In this document: positions 23,553-33,910 of the stretch, in pieces
How positions within the stretch are numbered: position 1 is the first letter of the stretch
How the letters are laid out: every line of letters begins with the position of its first letter
NCBI GenBank assembly: GCA_022823365.1
Contig: JAJDXG010000056.1
Coordinates: 310,001-374,000 of the forward strand
DNA length: 64,000 bases
Source: Gemmatimonadota bacterium
Lineage (GTDB): Bacteria > Gemmatimonadota > Gemmatimonadetes > Longimicrobiales > Gaopeijiaceae
Direction: 5' to 3'
The notes under the pieces: generated by a model
The model's input: only the letters and a program-made list of their open reading frames with translations
Told to the model about the DNA's origin: nothing
The model's database searches: none
Made by a program: the position numbers and the translations under genes

Positions 23553-23683
23553 GATGGGATTCCCTACACGCTCGATCCCGGTCCGGTGCCCCGGCCAGCG
23601 AAACGCAGGCAGACGCCGGGCAGCGGTTTCCATCCGGGCGCCGACCTGATCCGTTCGCCGCCCTGCCCGCTGACGACCGCGGC

Positions 23684-25240
23684 CTACCGCCCGAAGCTCC
23701 TCCTCGGCACACGGCACTGCGGCCACGTCCCCCGCATGCCGTTGTTCGGGTTCACCGGAAGCACCCGCTGGGTCACGTCCATGCGCTCCGGGTCCTCCGA
23801 CGCCATGTAGGTCAGCATGGCGGCGAGGGTGGCGTTGTTGCGCAGGTCGTCGAAGACGATCTTGTCGAAGGTGTCGCGGTTGGTGTGCCAGGTGTACTGG
23901 CGATAGTCGGGATAGTTGGACTGGAGCCGGAAGCCGGGCGCGGGCTTGCAGATGAAGGACATGTGGTCCGAGCCGCCGGTCTCGGGCACCCCCGGGACAT
24001 CCAGCTCGATGTGGCCGGTGATCTCCGGGGGGATGCGCTCGAACCAGCGGGCAAAGTGCTCCCCGGCGCCCAGGAAGCCCTGCATGCGGATGAAGTCGAT
24101 GCGCCAGGTGCCGTTGTCCTGGTTGAAGGAGGCCTGAAGCCCGTCCACAACCTCGGGGTTGTCGACCGAGAAGGCGTTGGAGCCGATCAGCCCCTGCTCC
24201 TCGCCGCCCCAGTGCCCCACCATGATGGTGCGGCGCGGGTTGGGATAGGTCTCCTTCAGGATGCGCATGGCCTCGTGCATCATGATGGTGCCCGTACCGT
24301 TGTCCGTTGCGCCCGAAGCGCCGTCCCACGAGTCCAGGTGCGCGCTCAGCAGCACGTACTCGTCGGGCAGTTCGGTTCCGGGGATGGTGGCCACCACGTT
24401 GAAGGCGGGCACGTCGCCCAGGAATTCGGCCTCCGCTTCCAGGCGGATGCGCGGGCCCTGATTCCGTGATGCGAGCCTGTGGAGGAGGGAGTAGTCCTCG
24501 CACGCCAGATGCAGCGACGGGATTTCGCGGGTCGCGGAGGCGAAGATCTTGTCCACTCCCCAGCCCCGGGACCAGTTGCCGGTGATCAGCCCGAGGGCGC
24601 CGGCGCTCTCCAGCCTCTGAGGGCCTGCGTTGGGGATGAACGTCAGTTGATAGCTGGCCTGCCATTCCGCCATCGCCGCTTCCCGGGTTTCGGTCATGCG
24701 CTGGAAGGACTCCGGGGTGGCGTGGTCGAGCCACGACTGGTCCTCACGGCAGGTGGGTTCGGCGAAGGAGACGGCGACGAACTTGCCCTCGGCAGACGGC
24801 AGCCAGGCGTTCAGTTCGGCAGCGTCGGCGAAGTAGGGCAGCGCGACCACCTCGCCCTCCACGGGCCCGTCGGTGCCCGGGCTCCAGGCGAGCAGCGTGC
24901 CCTCGAGCGTCCGCCTGCGGGGCTCCACCATGTCGATGTGGGTAAAGCCGCGCTCCCATCCGATCCAGGTGCCGTACTCCTGGCGCTCCGCTTCGATGCC
25001 CCAGCGCTCGTAGTTGGAGATCAGCCAGTCCGCGGACCGCGAGTAGGCCGGAGAGCCCATCAGCCGGGGGCCGATGGAGTCGAGCAGCGCCTGCGCCAGG
25101 TCGAAGGCCTGGCTTCCCGGGCCCATGCCCTCTTCCCACATCGCCTGGATGACGGGGTCGTCGGAGGGGAAGGTCTGAGCGGGCAGCGGCGCCGCGAGGG
25201 AGAGGGCGGATGCGGCGAGAAGAATGCGTCGGATGTTCAT
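23684..25240 (-). CDS. secreted M28 family metallopeptidase
   Basis: Signal peptide MNIRRILLAASALSLAAPLPAQ; YVLLSAHLDSWDGASGATDNGTG, GHWGGEEQGLIGSNAF, ETGGSDHMSF. Confidence 0.92.
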   Translation of the reverse strand: MNIRRILLAASALSLAAPLPAQTFPSDDPVIQAMWEEGMGPGSQAFDLAQALLDSIGPRLMGSPAYSRSADWLISNYERWGIEAERQEYGTWIGWERGFTHIDMVEPRRRTLEGTLLAWSPGTDGPVEGEVVALPYFADAAELNAWLPSAEGKFVAVSFAEPTCREDQSWLDHATPESFQRMTETREAAMAEWQASYQLTFIPNAGPQRLESAGALGLITGNWSRGWGVDKIFASATREIPSLHLACEDYSLLHRLASRNQGPRIRLEAEAEFLGDVPAFNVVATIPGTELPDEYVLLSAHLDSWDGASGATDNGTGTIMMHEAMRILKETYPNPRRTIMVGHWGGEEQGLIGSNAFSVDNPEVVDGLQASFNQDNGTWRIDFIRMQGFLGAGEHFARWFERIPPEITGHIELDVPGVPETGGSDHMSFICKPAPGFRLQSNYPDYRQYTWHTNRDTFDKIVFDDLRNNATLAAMLTYMASEDPERMDVTQRVLPVNPNNGMRGTWPQCRVPRRSFGR

Positions 25241-25522
25241 GGAATGGTTCCTTCGGTTACGGATGGGTGTTTCCCAGGCGTCAGGATGGGCCAAGGGACG
25301 GAAAAGCGCCAGCAGAAGGGTCCGCTCCCCTGCCGCGCGGAGTGCGCGAGGTCCTCCGGAGGGCGTGGAGGGCGCGTCCGGCCCTGCGGAGTGGACCCGG
25401 CCGGATGCGGCGGCTCGCCGGGCGCCGAGATGCGCGACGGGGGCGTTGCCGGACGATTGACGTGGTGTCATCCTGACATTCTGCGGTCCCCAACGTCTCG
25501 CCCAACCTCCCGGAGGCGAATC

Positions 25523-27691
25523 ATGACGCGCGCTCGCCTGCTGTTTTCGGCTCTCGCTCTGCTTTCCTGCCCGGCCCTGGCCACGCTCGCCGCCCTTCCT
25601 GCCCAGGCGCAGCGCTTTTCGATCGAGGATGTGCTCAGCCCCGGGTATCCGGTGCAGCTGGTGTCGGCCCGGGCGGCCGACCGCATCGCCTGGATCGAGT
25701 ACGAGGAGGGGAAGCGCAACGTGTATACGGCGGTGGCGCCCGACTTCGCCCCGGTGCGGCTGACGCGCTTCGAGGACGATGACGGGCGCGACCTGTCCAA
25801 CCTGCGCATCTCCGACGACGGCTCCACCCTGGTCTTCCTGCGCGGGCACACCCCCAACCGGCAGGGGTGGATCGCCAACCCGGCGAGCGATCCCCGGGGC
25901 GCCGAGCGGGCCGCGTGGGCGGTGAGCACCGCGGGTGGCGAGCCCTGGCGGGTGGCGGAGGCCTGGAACGTGGCGCTCTCTCCCGACGGCGCGTGGATCG
26001 CGTGGGAGAGCGATGGCGACATCTACCGGGCGCCGGTGAACCCCGGGGTCGCGGCCGGCGACCCGGAGCGGCCGCTCTTCAGCGTGTTCGGCAGCCAGGG
26101 CGACCCGGGGTGGTCGCCGGATTCGCGGCGCCTGGCCTTCGTGAGCGACCGCGAGGATCACAGCTTCATCGGTGTCTACGACACCGAGCGTCCCGGAATC
26201 ACATACCTGGGCCCCGCCGTCGACCGCGACACGAGCCCCACCTGGTCGCCGGACGGGGCGAGGGTCGCCTTCATCCGCCGGCCCGGGCTGCCCTTCGGCG
26301 CGCGGGCGGAGCGGGGGAGAATCCCGGAGGGGACCGCCACAGAGGAGGGCGAGGGTGTCTGGCCCGCCGGGATGACCGAGGCCTGGTTCGCCGGCGGGTA
26401 CGACTTCTCCATCTGGGTCGGCGACGCGCGCACGGGCGAGGCGGTGGAAGTGTGGCACAGCCCGCCCGGCGACAGCATCTACCGCGAAGTGCGTGAGGTC
26501 ATCTGGGCCGGCGACCACATCATCTTCCAGGCCGAGCCCGACGGGTGGCGCCGGTACTACGCGGTCGCGGCGGACGGGGGCACGCGCGACCCGGTCGAAC
26601 TGACGCCGGGCGACGGCATCGCCGAGTACATTTCGCTCTCGCCGGACGGGCGCGCCCTGTTCTACGCCACCAACGCGGACGACATCGACCGGCGCCACCT
26701 CTGGCGCGTGCCCACCGCGGGCGGAGGCGCGCGGCAGCTCACCCGGGGCGACGGCGTCGAAACCACCCCGGCGGTGCTAGCGAGCGGCGAGCAGGTGGCG
26801 ATGCTTGCCGCCAGCGCGAGCCATCCGCTCACGGTGGCGGTGGTGCCCGCCTCCGGCGGCGACGTCAGGACCATCCGTGAGCTTCCCGCCCGCTATCCCC
26901 TGGACGAGCACGTCGTGCCCGAGCCGGTCACGCTCGACGCCGAGGACGGCTTCGAGTTCTACAACCAGCTCTTCATGCCCCCGGATCTCGAGCCCGGCGA
27001 ACAGCGCCCGGCGCTCATCTTCATCCACGGGGGATCCCGGCGGCAGATGCTGCTCGGCTACCACTACATGCACTTCTATCACATGGCCTACGCCATCAAC
27101 CAGTACTTCGCGAACAAAGGCTATGTGGTCCTGTCGGTGAACTACCGGAGCGGCATCGGCTACGGCCGCGAGTTCCGCAACGCACCCGGACGGGGACGCG
27201 AGGGCAACACCGAGTACCAGGACATCCGGGCCGCCGGCGAGTACCTGCGCGACCGCGCCGACGTGGATCCGGCGCGCATTGGGCTCTGGGGCCTGTCGTA
27301 CGGGGGCATTCTCACGGCGCAGGGGCTGGCGCGCGACTCGGATCTCTTCGCGGCCGGCGTGGACATCGCCGGCGTGCACCTGTGGGGCAACTCCATCGAC
27401 CCGGAGTCGGTGTCGTACCAGTCATCCGCCATCTCGGAGATCGAGAACTGGACCTCGCCGGTCCTGCTCATCCACGGCGACGACGACCGCAACGTGGCCT
27501 TCTCCCAGACGGTCGGCCTGGTGCAACTGCTGCGCGCGCAGGGCGTGCCCCACGAACTCATCGTCTTCCCGGACGACGTGCACGACTTCCTGCTGCACGA
27601 GCGCTGGCTGATCACCTTCGACGCGACGGACCGCTTCTTCGATCGTTACCTGATGGACGGCAGAGCGGTGGCGACGGAGGGAAGGCGTTAG
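25523..27691 (+). CDS. secreted S9 prolyl oligopeptidase family protein with WD40-like propeller
   Basis: Signal peptide; RIGLWGLSYGGILTAQGLA, LIHGDDDRNVAFSQTV, FPDDVHDFLLHERWL. Confidence 0.93.
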   Translation: MTRARLLFSALALLSCPALATLAALPAQAQRFSIEDVLSPGYPVQLVSARAADRIAWIEYEEGKRNVYTAVAPDFAPVRLTRFEDDDGRDLSNLRISDDGSTLVFLRGHTPNRQGWIANPASDPRGAERAAWAVSTAGGEPWRVAEAWNVALSPDGAWIAWESDGDIYRAPVNPGVAAGDPERPLFSVFGSQGDPGWSPDSRRLAFVSDREDHSFIGVYDTERPGITYLGPAVDRDTSPTWSPDGARVAFIRRPGLPFGARAERGRIPEGTATEEGEGVWPAGMTEAWFAGGYDFSIWVGDARTGEAVEVWHSPPGDSIYREVREVIWAGDHIIFQAEPDGWRRYYAVAADGGTRDPVELTPGDGIAEYISLSPDGRALFYATNADDIDRRHLWRVPTAGGGARQLTRGDGVETTPAVLASGEQVAMLAASASHPLTVAVVPASGGDVRTIRELPARYPLDEHVVPEPVTLDAEDGFEFYNQLFMPPDLEPGEQRPALIFIHGGSRRQMLLGYHYMHFYHMAYAINQYFANKGYVVLSVNYRSGIGYGREFRNAPGRGREGNTEYQDIRAAGEYLRDRADVDPARIGLWGLSYGGILTAQGLARDSDLFAAGVDIAGVHLWGNSIDPESVSYQSSAISEIENWTSPVLLIHGDDDRNVAFSQTVGLVQLLRAQGVPHELIVFPDDVHDFLLHERWLITFDATDRFFDRYLMDGRAVATEGRR

Positions 27692-27697
27692 GCTCCC

Positions 27698-28930
27698 TCA
27701 ACCAGCCGGCAACGGGATGGCTGCCACCGACGGAACATCCAGTTCGTCGCGATAGACGCCCCAGATGCGCGAATCCGAGAAGCGCAGGGCGTCGAACCGG
27801 TCGGGCAGGAGCACGTCGCGCGCGACCCGGTCCGAAGAGATGCGCAGCCACCGCGGACCGCCGTTCAGTCCGCCGGCGTCGGGATCGAACGGGTGCAGCC
27901 ACATCGTCCCGTCTTCGCTGCAGCGGAAGTCCACATAGTGCGGCAGGTAGGTCGCGAGCTCCCCCGGGCTGCCGCTGACACCCTGGGCCATCTGGTTCAG
28001 GAGCCGCTGCCGGTCCGCTTCGCCGAGCCTGCCCCTCACGTCTCCCGTCAACTCGGCCTGCCTCAGCTCGAAGACGGCGCCGGCGAACTGTCGCGCGCTG
28101 ACTTCGGTGAAGGGAACGGGCGGAAGATCGACGGGCCCGACCTCTGACCCGGACCCGTCGAAGCCGCGCAGCTGATTCCGCACCCGGTCATAGACGCGCA
28201 CGAGATTCTCGCCGCACGGGGCCCACAGCCGATACCACTGCGGAAACCCTCCCTCGCTGGGGACGAAGCCTCCGGATGGATCGTCGAGCACGGCACCGAG
28301 GGTCACGAGGGTTCGGGTCGCGGCTGTCTCGGCATCGACCGCCACCAGATCGGCTCCGAGCAGCGAGAGGCGAAGCGCGAGCATGCCTGCCTCACCCGGC
28401 GGGCGCGCGCGGGGCACGATGATCTCGCCACCGAGTCTCGCCGTGCGGACCGAGGCGCTCACCAGGTTCATTCCGCCCCGTATGCTGCCGGGAGGGAGGG
28501 ACTCCGACCGCAGGGGGATCTCCGCCCAGTCCGCGTCCGGCCGGGATATCCGGATCATGGCGTGGCGCCTGAGATCGAAGACCCACGCCTCACCCTCCCA
28601 TCCTCCCGCGAGGAAGGCGGAGGGCATCGGGAATTCCTCGGGCCCGCCTCCGGCGCGTCCGTGCGCGCCGAGAGACTCGCCATCCCGGCCGAATCCGATG
28701 AAGTAGGGCTCGACCGAATTGAAGACCCAGACGGAGCCGTCGGGCAGTACCTCCATGTCCTGTACGACGGCGAGGGACTCGGAGGTGCCCAGTACCTCGA
28801 CGTCCGCCGGGCTCAGCTCGAGCGGGGCGTCCGGGTCGTCGGCTGGCGCACCGCCGCAGCCCGCGAACAATGCCGTCGCAGACAGCGCCGCGGCGAGTCG
28901 GAGTGACATCCGGCGCTCAGGAGATGTCAT
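27698..28930 (-). CDS. 6-bladed beta-propeller lipoprotein
   Basis: Lipobox SATALFAGCGG; VVQDMEVLPDGSVWVFNS, GAHGRAGGGPEEFPMPSAF. Confidence 0.75.
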   Translation of the reverse strand: MTSPERRMSLRLAAALSATALFAGCGGAPADDPDAPLELSPADVEVLGTSESLAVVQDMEVLPDGSVWVFNSVEPYFIGFGRDGESLGAHGRAGGGPEEFPMPSAFLAGGWEGEAWVFDLRRHAMIRISRPDADWAEIPLRSESLPPGSIRGGMNLVSASVRTARLGGEIIVPRARPPGEAGMLALRLSLLGADLVAVDAETAATRTLVTLGAVLDDPSGGFVPSEGGFPQWYRLWAPCGENLVRVYDRVRNQLRGFDGSGSEVGPVDLPPVPFTEVSARQFAGAVFELRQAELTGDVRGRLGEADRQRLLNQMAQGVSGSPGELATYLPHYVDFRCSEDGTMWLHPFDPDAGGLNGGPRWLRISSDRVARDVLLPDRFDALRFSDSRIWGVYRDELDVPSVAAIPLPAG

Positions 28931-28939
28931 CGGTTGCTC

Positions 28940-30409
28940 CTACGCCGTCACGATCGGCCATGGCTCCCAATCCCTCCACTTCCCGCGGGTGAAATCGGGG
29001 AAGGGGACCGGCGCGCTTCCCTGGGCGACGCTGATCTCCGAGAGCTCGCAGACGGCGCTGAGGGCGGCCGCGTCGTAGACGTTCATGTCGGTGGGCTCGC
29101 CCCGGCGCAGGCACTCGATCAGCCGATAATCCTCCATGAAGTCCATGCCGCCGTGTCCGGCACCGATGGAGGCCTCGCGCAGCGCGCTCCAGAGCGGGTG
29201 CTCGAATTCGCCGTAGTACGCCTCGGCGTCCTGCCACCGATGCGACGGGCTGCTGCCCTCGATGTAGACGCGGTCCGGATAGCCCTGGAAGATGCCGCGC
29301 GTGCCCTGGACCTTGTTGATGCGGTCGTAGGGGCGGGGCAGGTTGGTGTCGTGCGCGACGTAGATCGTGCGTCCCATCGCGGTCTGGATGAGGCTGGCGT
29401 TGACGTCGCCCAGCGCGAAGGTCTCGGCGCGCTTGGGATGCCCCTCGCCGTAGTGGATCGCCGCCCACTCCTGCAGGCCGCGCGACGGGCTGCTCATCGA
29501 CACCAGCGAGGCGAAGCGGTCGCCCCGGTTGATGTCCATGCAGTTGGCGACCGGGCCCAGGCCGTGGGTGGGGTAGAGGTTCCCGTTGCGGGTCCACGAA
29601 TGCGCGCGCCGCCAGAGCCCCTCGCCCTCGTCGGCGAACTTGATCTCGCGCAGGTCGTGCAGGTAGCCGCACTCGGCGTGCAGGATCTCACCGAGCAGCC
29701 CCTGGCGCACCAGGTTGAGGCAGAGGAGCTCCGCGCGGCCGTAGTTCACGTTCTCCATCATCACGCAATGACGCGCGGTGCGCTCGGCGGTCTCGACCAG
29801 CCGCCAGCAGTCGTCCAGGGTGTAGGCGGCGGGCACCTCGGTGGCGGCGTGCTTGCCGTTCTCCATGGCGGCGACGCAGACGGGCACGTGCCAGCGCCAG
29901 GGCGTCGCGGTGTAGACCAGGTCGAGGTCCTCCTCGGCGCACAGGCGCTCGAAGTCGCGCTCGCCGCGGGTGTAGAGCGCGGGGCGGGGATGTCCCGCCT
30001 CCTCGATGATGGCGGCGGCCCGCTCCGCGTGTTCGGTGCGGATGTCGCACACGGCCGTCACCACGCACCCGTCGATGCGCACCAGGTTGCGTACGTGAGC
30101 CGTGCCCATCCCGCCGACGCCCACGAACCCGATGCGCACCGGATCGAGGGGAGGGGCGGCGAGCGGCTGGGCCGGAGGGGCGGGGAGTCCCTGGGGGGTG
30201 GCGGCAGTGGCCGAGACCTGGGCCTGGGCTCCGGTCGTGGCCGCTTCGGCTCCGGGATCGGTGCAGCCGGCCGCGGCGCCCGCAGCCACCCCGAGCGCGC
30301 CGGCCTTCAGGAAGTCGCGGCGGTTCAGGGCGGTGGGGGCTCGGGTTGCGTGGTCTTCGACCCCGGAATCGCGGCGGGTCTTCCGGCGGTGGGCGTCGTC
30401 GTCGTTCAT
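28940..30409 (-). CDS. Gfo/Idh/MocA family oxidoreductase with Tat-type leader
   Basis: NRRDFLKAGALGVAAGAAAG; VRIGFVGVGGMGTAHVRNLVRIDGCVVTAVCD; GKHAATEVPAAYTLDDCW. Confidence 0.93.
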   Translation of the reverse strand: MNDDDAHRRKTRRDSGVEDHATRAPTALNRRDFLKAGALGVAAGAAAGCTDPGAEAATTGAQAQVSATAATPQGLPAPPAQPLAAPPLDPVRIGFVGVGGMGTAHVRNLVRIDGCVVTAVCDIRTEHAERAAAIIEEAGHPRPALYTRGERDFERLCAEEDLDLVYTATPWRWHVPVCVAAMENGKHAATEVPAAYTLDDCWRLVETAERTARHCVMMENVNYGRAELLCLNLVRQGLLGEILHAECGYLHDLREIKFADEGEGLWRRAHSWTRNGNLYPTHGLGPVANCMDINRGDRFASLVSMSSPSRGLQEWAAIHYGEGHPKRAETFALGDVNASLIQTAMGRTIYVAHDTNLPRPYDRINKVQGTRGIFQGYPDRVYIEGSSPSHRWQDAEAYYGEFEHPLWSALREASIGAGHGGMDFMEDYRLIECLRRGEPTDMNVYDAAALSAVCELSEISVAQGSAPVPFPDFTRGKWRDWEPWPIVTA

Positions 30410-30639
30410 GGGAGTGCGTGGTTCGGGTGCTCTGGGGAACGCTTCAGAAGACAGTGACGCGGTCCGTGGGGTTGCGCCAGTCGCGGGAGGCGATCCGTGG
30501 CACGATTGGTTGCGGATCATCGATCGCTCTTGTCCTTGCTTCCGCTACATCTTTTCCGGGCCCGCGTTTCCTGCAATCATGGAATGCGCGCATCTTCGCG
30601 ACACCGCCGAGCCTCCAATCGACCTCCAGTCCCCGGACC

Positions 30640-31413
30640 ATGCCCCCCTCCCCGACCCCTACGATGCCACGGGTGCCACGGAGCCCCGGTGTGGGCGCAT
30701 CGATTTCCCTGGTGCGGGTCCTGAACCGGCGGGCGCGCGGGCTCATGACCATGATCAAGCGCATCGTCTACCGGCTGCCGGGCCTCCGCAACGCGATGCT
30801 TCCCGAATACCGCTACTGGGTGGACCCGGGCGAACTCGCGGCAATGATCGGGCTGATCGACGCTACCCGCGGCACCGGAAGCGCGATCGTGGAGATCGGC
30901 GTGGCGCGGGGAGACACCTCGGTTTTTCTCCTGGAGCATCTGCGGACCACCGGTGATCCGCGGACGCTGGTGCTGGTCGACACCTTCGCCGGTTTCACCC
31001 GGGAGAGCATCGACTATGAGGTTGAGAACCGACGCAAGCGCGCCCGAGAGCTTTCCGACTACTCATACGGCAGCGCGCGCGTCTTCGACTACAGCCTTGC
31101 CCGGCTCGGGTACCGCAACTACCACATCATCGAGAGCGATTGCTCGAAGGTGAACTGGGACGAGATCGGCCCCATCGGCGCGGTGTTTCTGGACGTAGAC
31201 CTCTATTTGCCCACGGCCGTGACGCTGGAAGCCCTCTGGCCCCGGATCGTTCCCGGCGGCGGCGTGGTTCTGGACGATTGCGTCGAGCCTGCCTGGTGCG
31301 ACGGCGCCCTGCAGGCCTACCGCGAATTCATCGACCGGCACGATCTGCCGTTCGTTCGCGTGGGTGGGAAGGGGGCGTTGCTGCGGAAGCCGGGAGGCGA
31401 GGCCGGCGCCTGA
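30640..31413 (+). CDS. TylF/MycF-like class I SAM-dependent methyltransferase (start uncertain)
   Basis: AIVEIGVARGDTSVFLLEHL, TLVLVDTFAGFTRES, VFLDVDLYLPTAVTLEALWPRIVPGGGVVLDD. Confidence 0.8.
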   Translation: MPPSPTPTMPRVPRSPGVGASISLVRVLNRRARGLMTMIKRIVYRLPGLRNAMLPEYRYWVDPGELAAMIGLIDATRGTGSAIVEIGVARGDTSVFLLEHLRTTGDPRTLVLVDTFAGFTRESIDYEVENRRKRARELSDYSYGSARVFDYSLARLGYRNYHIIESDCSKVNWDEIGPIGAVFLDVDLYLPTAVTLEALWPRIVPGGGVVLDDCVEPAWCDGALQAYREFIDRHDLPFVRVGGKGALLRKPGGEAGA

Positions 31414-31495
31414 CGTGGCGACGCGTCTGTCGCGGTTGTAGTCCTGTCGCTGGCGCGATCTGCCGAGAGATCGCGTCCCACACCGAGGAGTTTCC

Positions 31496-33376
31496 ATGCG
31501 CAAGGGATTCGATGCCACGCTGCTGACCGTAGTCGCGCTCGCTGTCGCCGGATGTGGCGGAACCGGGAGCGCGGACTCCGAATTCGAGATCGCGGAGGCC
31601 TCGATCCTCGAGCTGCAGCGGGCGCTGGAGGAGGGCCGGGTGACTTCGCGCCAACTGGTCGATCTCTACCTCGACCGCGTGGCGGCGTACGACGTGGCCG
31701 GGCCGGAGTTGAACACGATCACGCGGCTGAACCCGACGGCGGGTGATGAGGCCGACGCGCTCGACCGGGAGCGGGCGGCGGGGACGGTGCGCGGGCCGCT
31801 GCACGGCATTCCTGTGCTGATGAAGGACAACTACGACGTGGCCGGGATGCCGACCACCGGGTCGAGCCTGGCGCTCTCGGGGCTCATGCCGCCGGACGAC
31901 GCCTTCCAGGTGGCGAGGCTGCGCGAGGCGGGCGCGGTCATCGTGGGCAAGACCAACCTGCACGAGCTGGCCGCCGGGATCACCACCATCAGCTCGCTGG
32001 GCGGGCAGAGCCGCAACGCCTACGAGCCCGCGCGCAACCCGGGCGGGAGCTCGGGAGGGACGGGGGCGGCGGTGGCCGCGAGCTTCGCGGCGGTGGCGTG
32101 GGGGAGCGACACCTGCGGGTCGATCCGCATCCCGGCGGCGGTGCACAACCTGTTCGGGCTACGGCCCACCAAGGGGCTGTCGAGCATCGACGGCATCCTG
32201 CCGCTTTCGCACTCGCAGGACACTGGCGGCCCGCTCACGCGCACCGTCGCCGACCTCGCGATCGCACTGGACGCGACGGTCGGGCCGGACGCGGCCGACC
32301 CGGCAACGGCCGTGCTGGAGGGGCGCGGCGTACCGGACTTCCAGGCCGCGCTCGACCCGGCCGCCCTGGAGGGTGCCCGCATCGGCGTGCTGGCCGACTG
32401 GCTGGAGGAAGGCGGGGGCGGGGGGCGGATCACGGACGTGGTGCGCGCCGCCCTGGCCGGGATGGACTCGCTGGGGGCCGAGGTGGTGGACGTGGCCATC
32501 CCCGACCTGGACAGCCTGCTCTCGGGCACCGGCCTGATCGACCTAGAGTTCAAGTTCGACCTGATGGACTACCTGGCCGGGATTCCGGACGCGCCCGTGT
32601 CGACGCTCGAGGAGATCGTCGAGGCCGGCCTCCACCACGAGGCGCTGGACGGCACCTTCCGGCGGCGCATCGCCCGCACGGAGCAGCCCGCCGACGAGTA
32701 CGCGGAGGTGATGGCCCGCCGGCAGGCTCTGCGTGAGGCCGTGGTCGGCCTCATGGACGACTTGGAGCTGGACGCGCTCGCCTACCCGACCATGCGCCAG
32801 GAGACGGCGCTCATCGGGGCTGCCCCGGTCGGCTCCACCTGCTCGCTGAGCGCGAACACCGGGCTTCCCGCGCTGACCGTGCCGGCCGGGTTCACCGAGA
32901 CGGAGGTGCCGGCGGGGCTCGAACTGCTCGGCCGCGCGCTCGACGACGCCCGCCTGGTCGGCTTCGCCTACGCGCTCGAGACGACCGGCCCGAAACGGCG
33001 GGCACCGTTGCGCACGCCGCCGCTCGACCGGGGACGCCCGCCGGATCCAGTGCTGGTCGCGCTCGACCCGCCGCAGGGGGGCGTTGACGGCGCCTTCCTG
33101 CTGGACCTGCCGACCGGCACGCTCTCGTACCGCATCGCGCTCGCGGGGGTCGAGCCGGCGGATGCGCTGGGGGTGGTCCTGCGGCGGACCCCGGCGGCCG
33201 ACGGGGAGGGGGGAGGGGTGGTGGTGCTCCGCCTGGCCGGGCCGGACATCACCGAGGTGACCCGCGCGGTCCCGCTCACCACGCGCCTCATGCACGACCT
33301 GCTGGAGGGCCGGCTGGAGCTGGTCGCCCACACGCGCGCCGGGTTCGAGCACCGCAGACTGGTGCCGGGAGGTTGA
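31496..33376 (+). CDS. secreted amidase (amidase signature family) with C-terminal CHRD-like domain
   Basis: Lipobox; GIPVLMKDNYDV, NPGGSSGGTGAAVAASFAAVAWGSDTCGSIRIPA; C-term GTLSYRIALAGVEP...GGVVVLRLAGP...MHDLLEGRLELVAHT. Confidence 0.9.
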   Translation: MRKGFDATLLTVVALAVAGCGGTGSADSEFEIAEASILELQRALEEGRVTSRQLVDLYLDRVAAYDVAGPELNTITRLNPTAGDEADALDRERAAGTVRGPLHGIPVLMKDNYDVAGMPTTGSSLALSGLMPPDDAFQVARLREAGAVIVGKTNLHELAAGITTISSLGGQSRNAYEPARNPGGSSGGTGAAVAASFAAVAWGSDTCGSIRIPAAVHNLFGLRPTKGLSSIDGILPLSHSQDTGGPLTRTVADLAIALDATVGPDAADPATAVLEGRGVPDFQAALDPAALEGARIGVLADWLEEGGGGGRITDVVRAALAGMDSLGAEVVDVAIPDLDSLLSGTGLIDLEFKFDLMDYLAGIPDAPVSTLEEIVEAGLHHEALDGTFRRRIARTEQPADEYAEVMARRQALREAVVGLMDDLELDALAYPTMRQETALIGAAPVGSTCSLSANTGLPALTVPAGFTETEVPAGLELLGRALDDARLVGFAYALETTGPKRRAPLRTPPLDRGRPPDPVLVALDPPQGGVDGAFLLDLPTGTLSYRIALAGVEPADALGVVLRRTPAADGEGGGVVVLRLAGPDITEVTRAVPLTTRLMHDLLEGRLELVAHTRAGFEHRRLVPGG

Positions 33377-33392
33377 TCCCGCTTTCGCCTGT

Positions 33393-33674
33393 TCAACCCC
33401 CCGCAGATGGTGCGCGCCCTTCTCCCGGATCCAGTTGCTCCGGGACGTGGGGGCCCCGCAACTCGGCCGCAAAACGGGTCTCGTCCTCGACCCGTGCGAG
33501 CCGGGTCTCAAGCAAATCCAGGTCTTCGCGCATCGCGGCAAGCATGCGCTGGTCACCGCGCGGAAGGGCACTCTGGTTCTGCTTCGTCCAGAAGAAGCGC
33601 AGCACCGTGTAGATCACGGCCGAACCCCAGCCCGCGGCGAAGATCGTAATCATGAAGGTGATGAAATCTCTCAT
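33393..33674 (-). CDS. small single-pass membrane protein with C-terminal coiled-coil-type helix
   Basis: TM FITFMITIFAAGWGSAVIYTVLRFF; helix MREDLDLLETRLARVEDETRFAAEL; resembles the 18252-18584 product. Confidence 0.6.
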   Translation of the reverse strand: MRDFITFMITIFAAGWGSAVIYTVLRFFWTKQNQSALPRGDQRMLAAMREDLDLLETRLARVEDETRFAAELRGPHVPEQLDPGEGRAPSAGG

Positions 33675-33910
33675 TAGCGCGATCCTACCGGCGTGCCGGT
33701 CCGGCGGTTCCGGATGGCCGCCCCGCAGGGGAGATCCGCACACGGACGATCCGCTTGCCTGACGCAGCCCCCGCGGGCACCTTCCATGCCTTGCATGCCG
33801 GCCCGCCAGACGCCGCGTCCGGGCCTGCCGGACCCCGTTATCCCGACCCACCCAATGTCCGAAACACCGGACCCTCCACGACATAGTGAAGGACCAGCAG
33901 GAGGAAGAGC

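Noticed and set aside
22893-24734. 613-aa ORF joining the orphan domain to the M28 gene
   Set aside because: Upstream part is out-of-frame shadow of the M28 peptidase; true start with signal peptide at 23552
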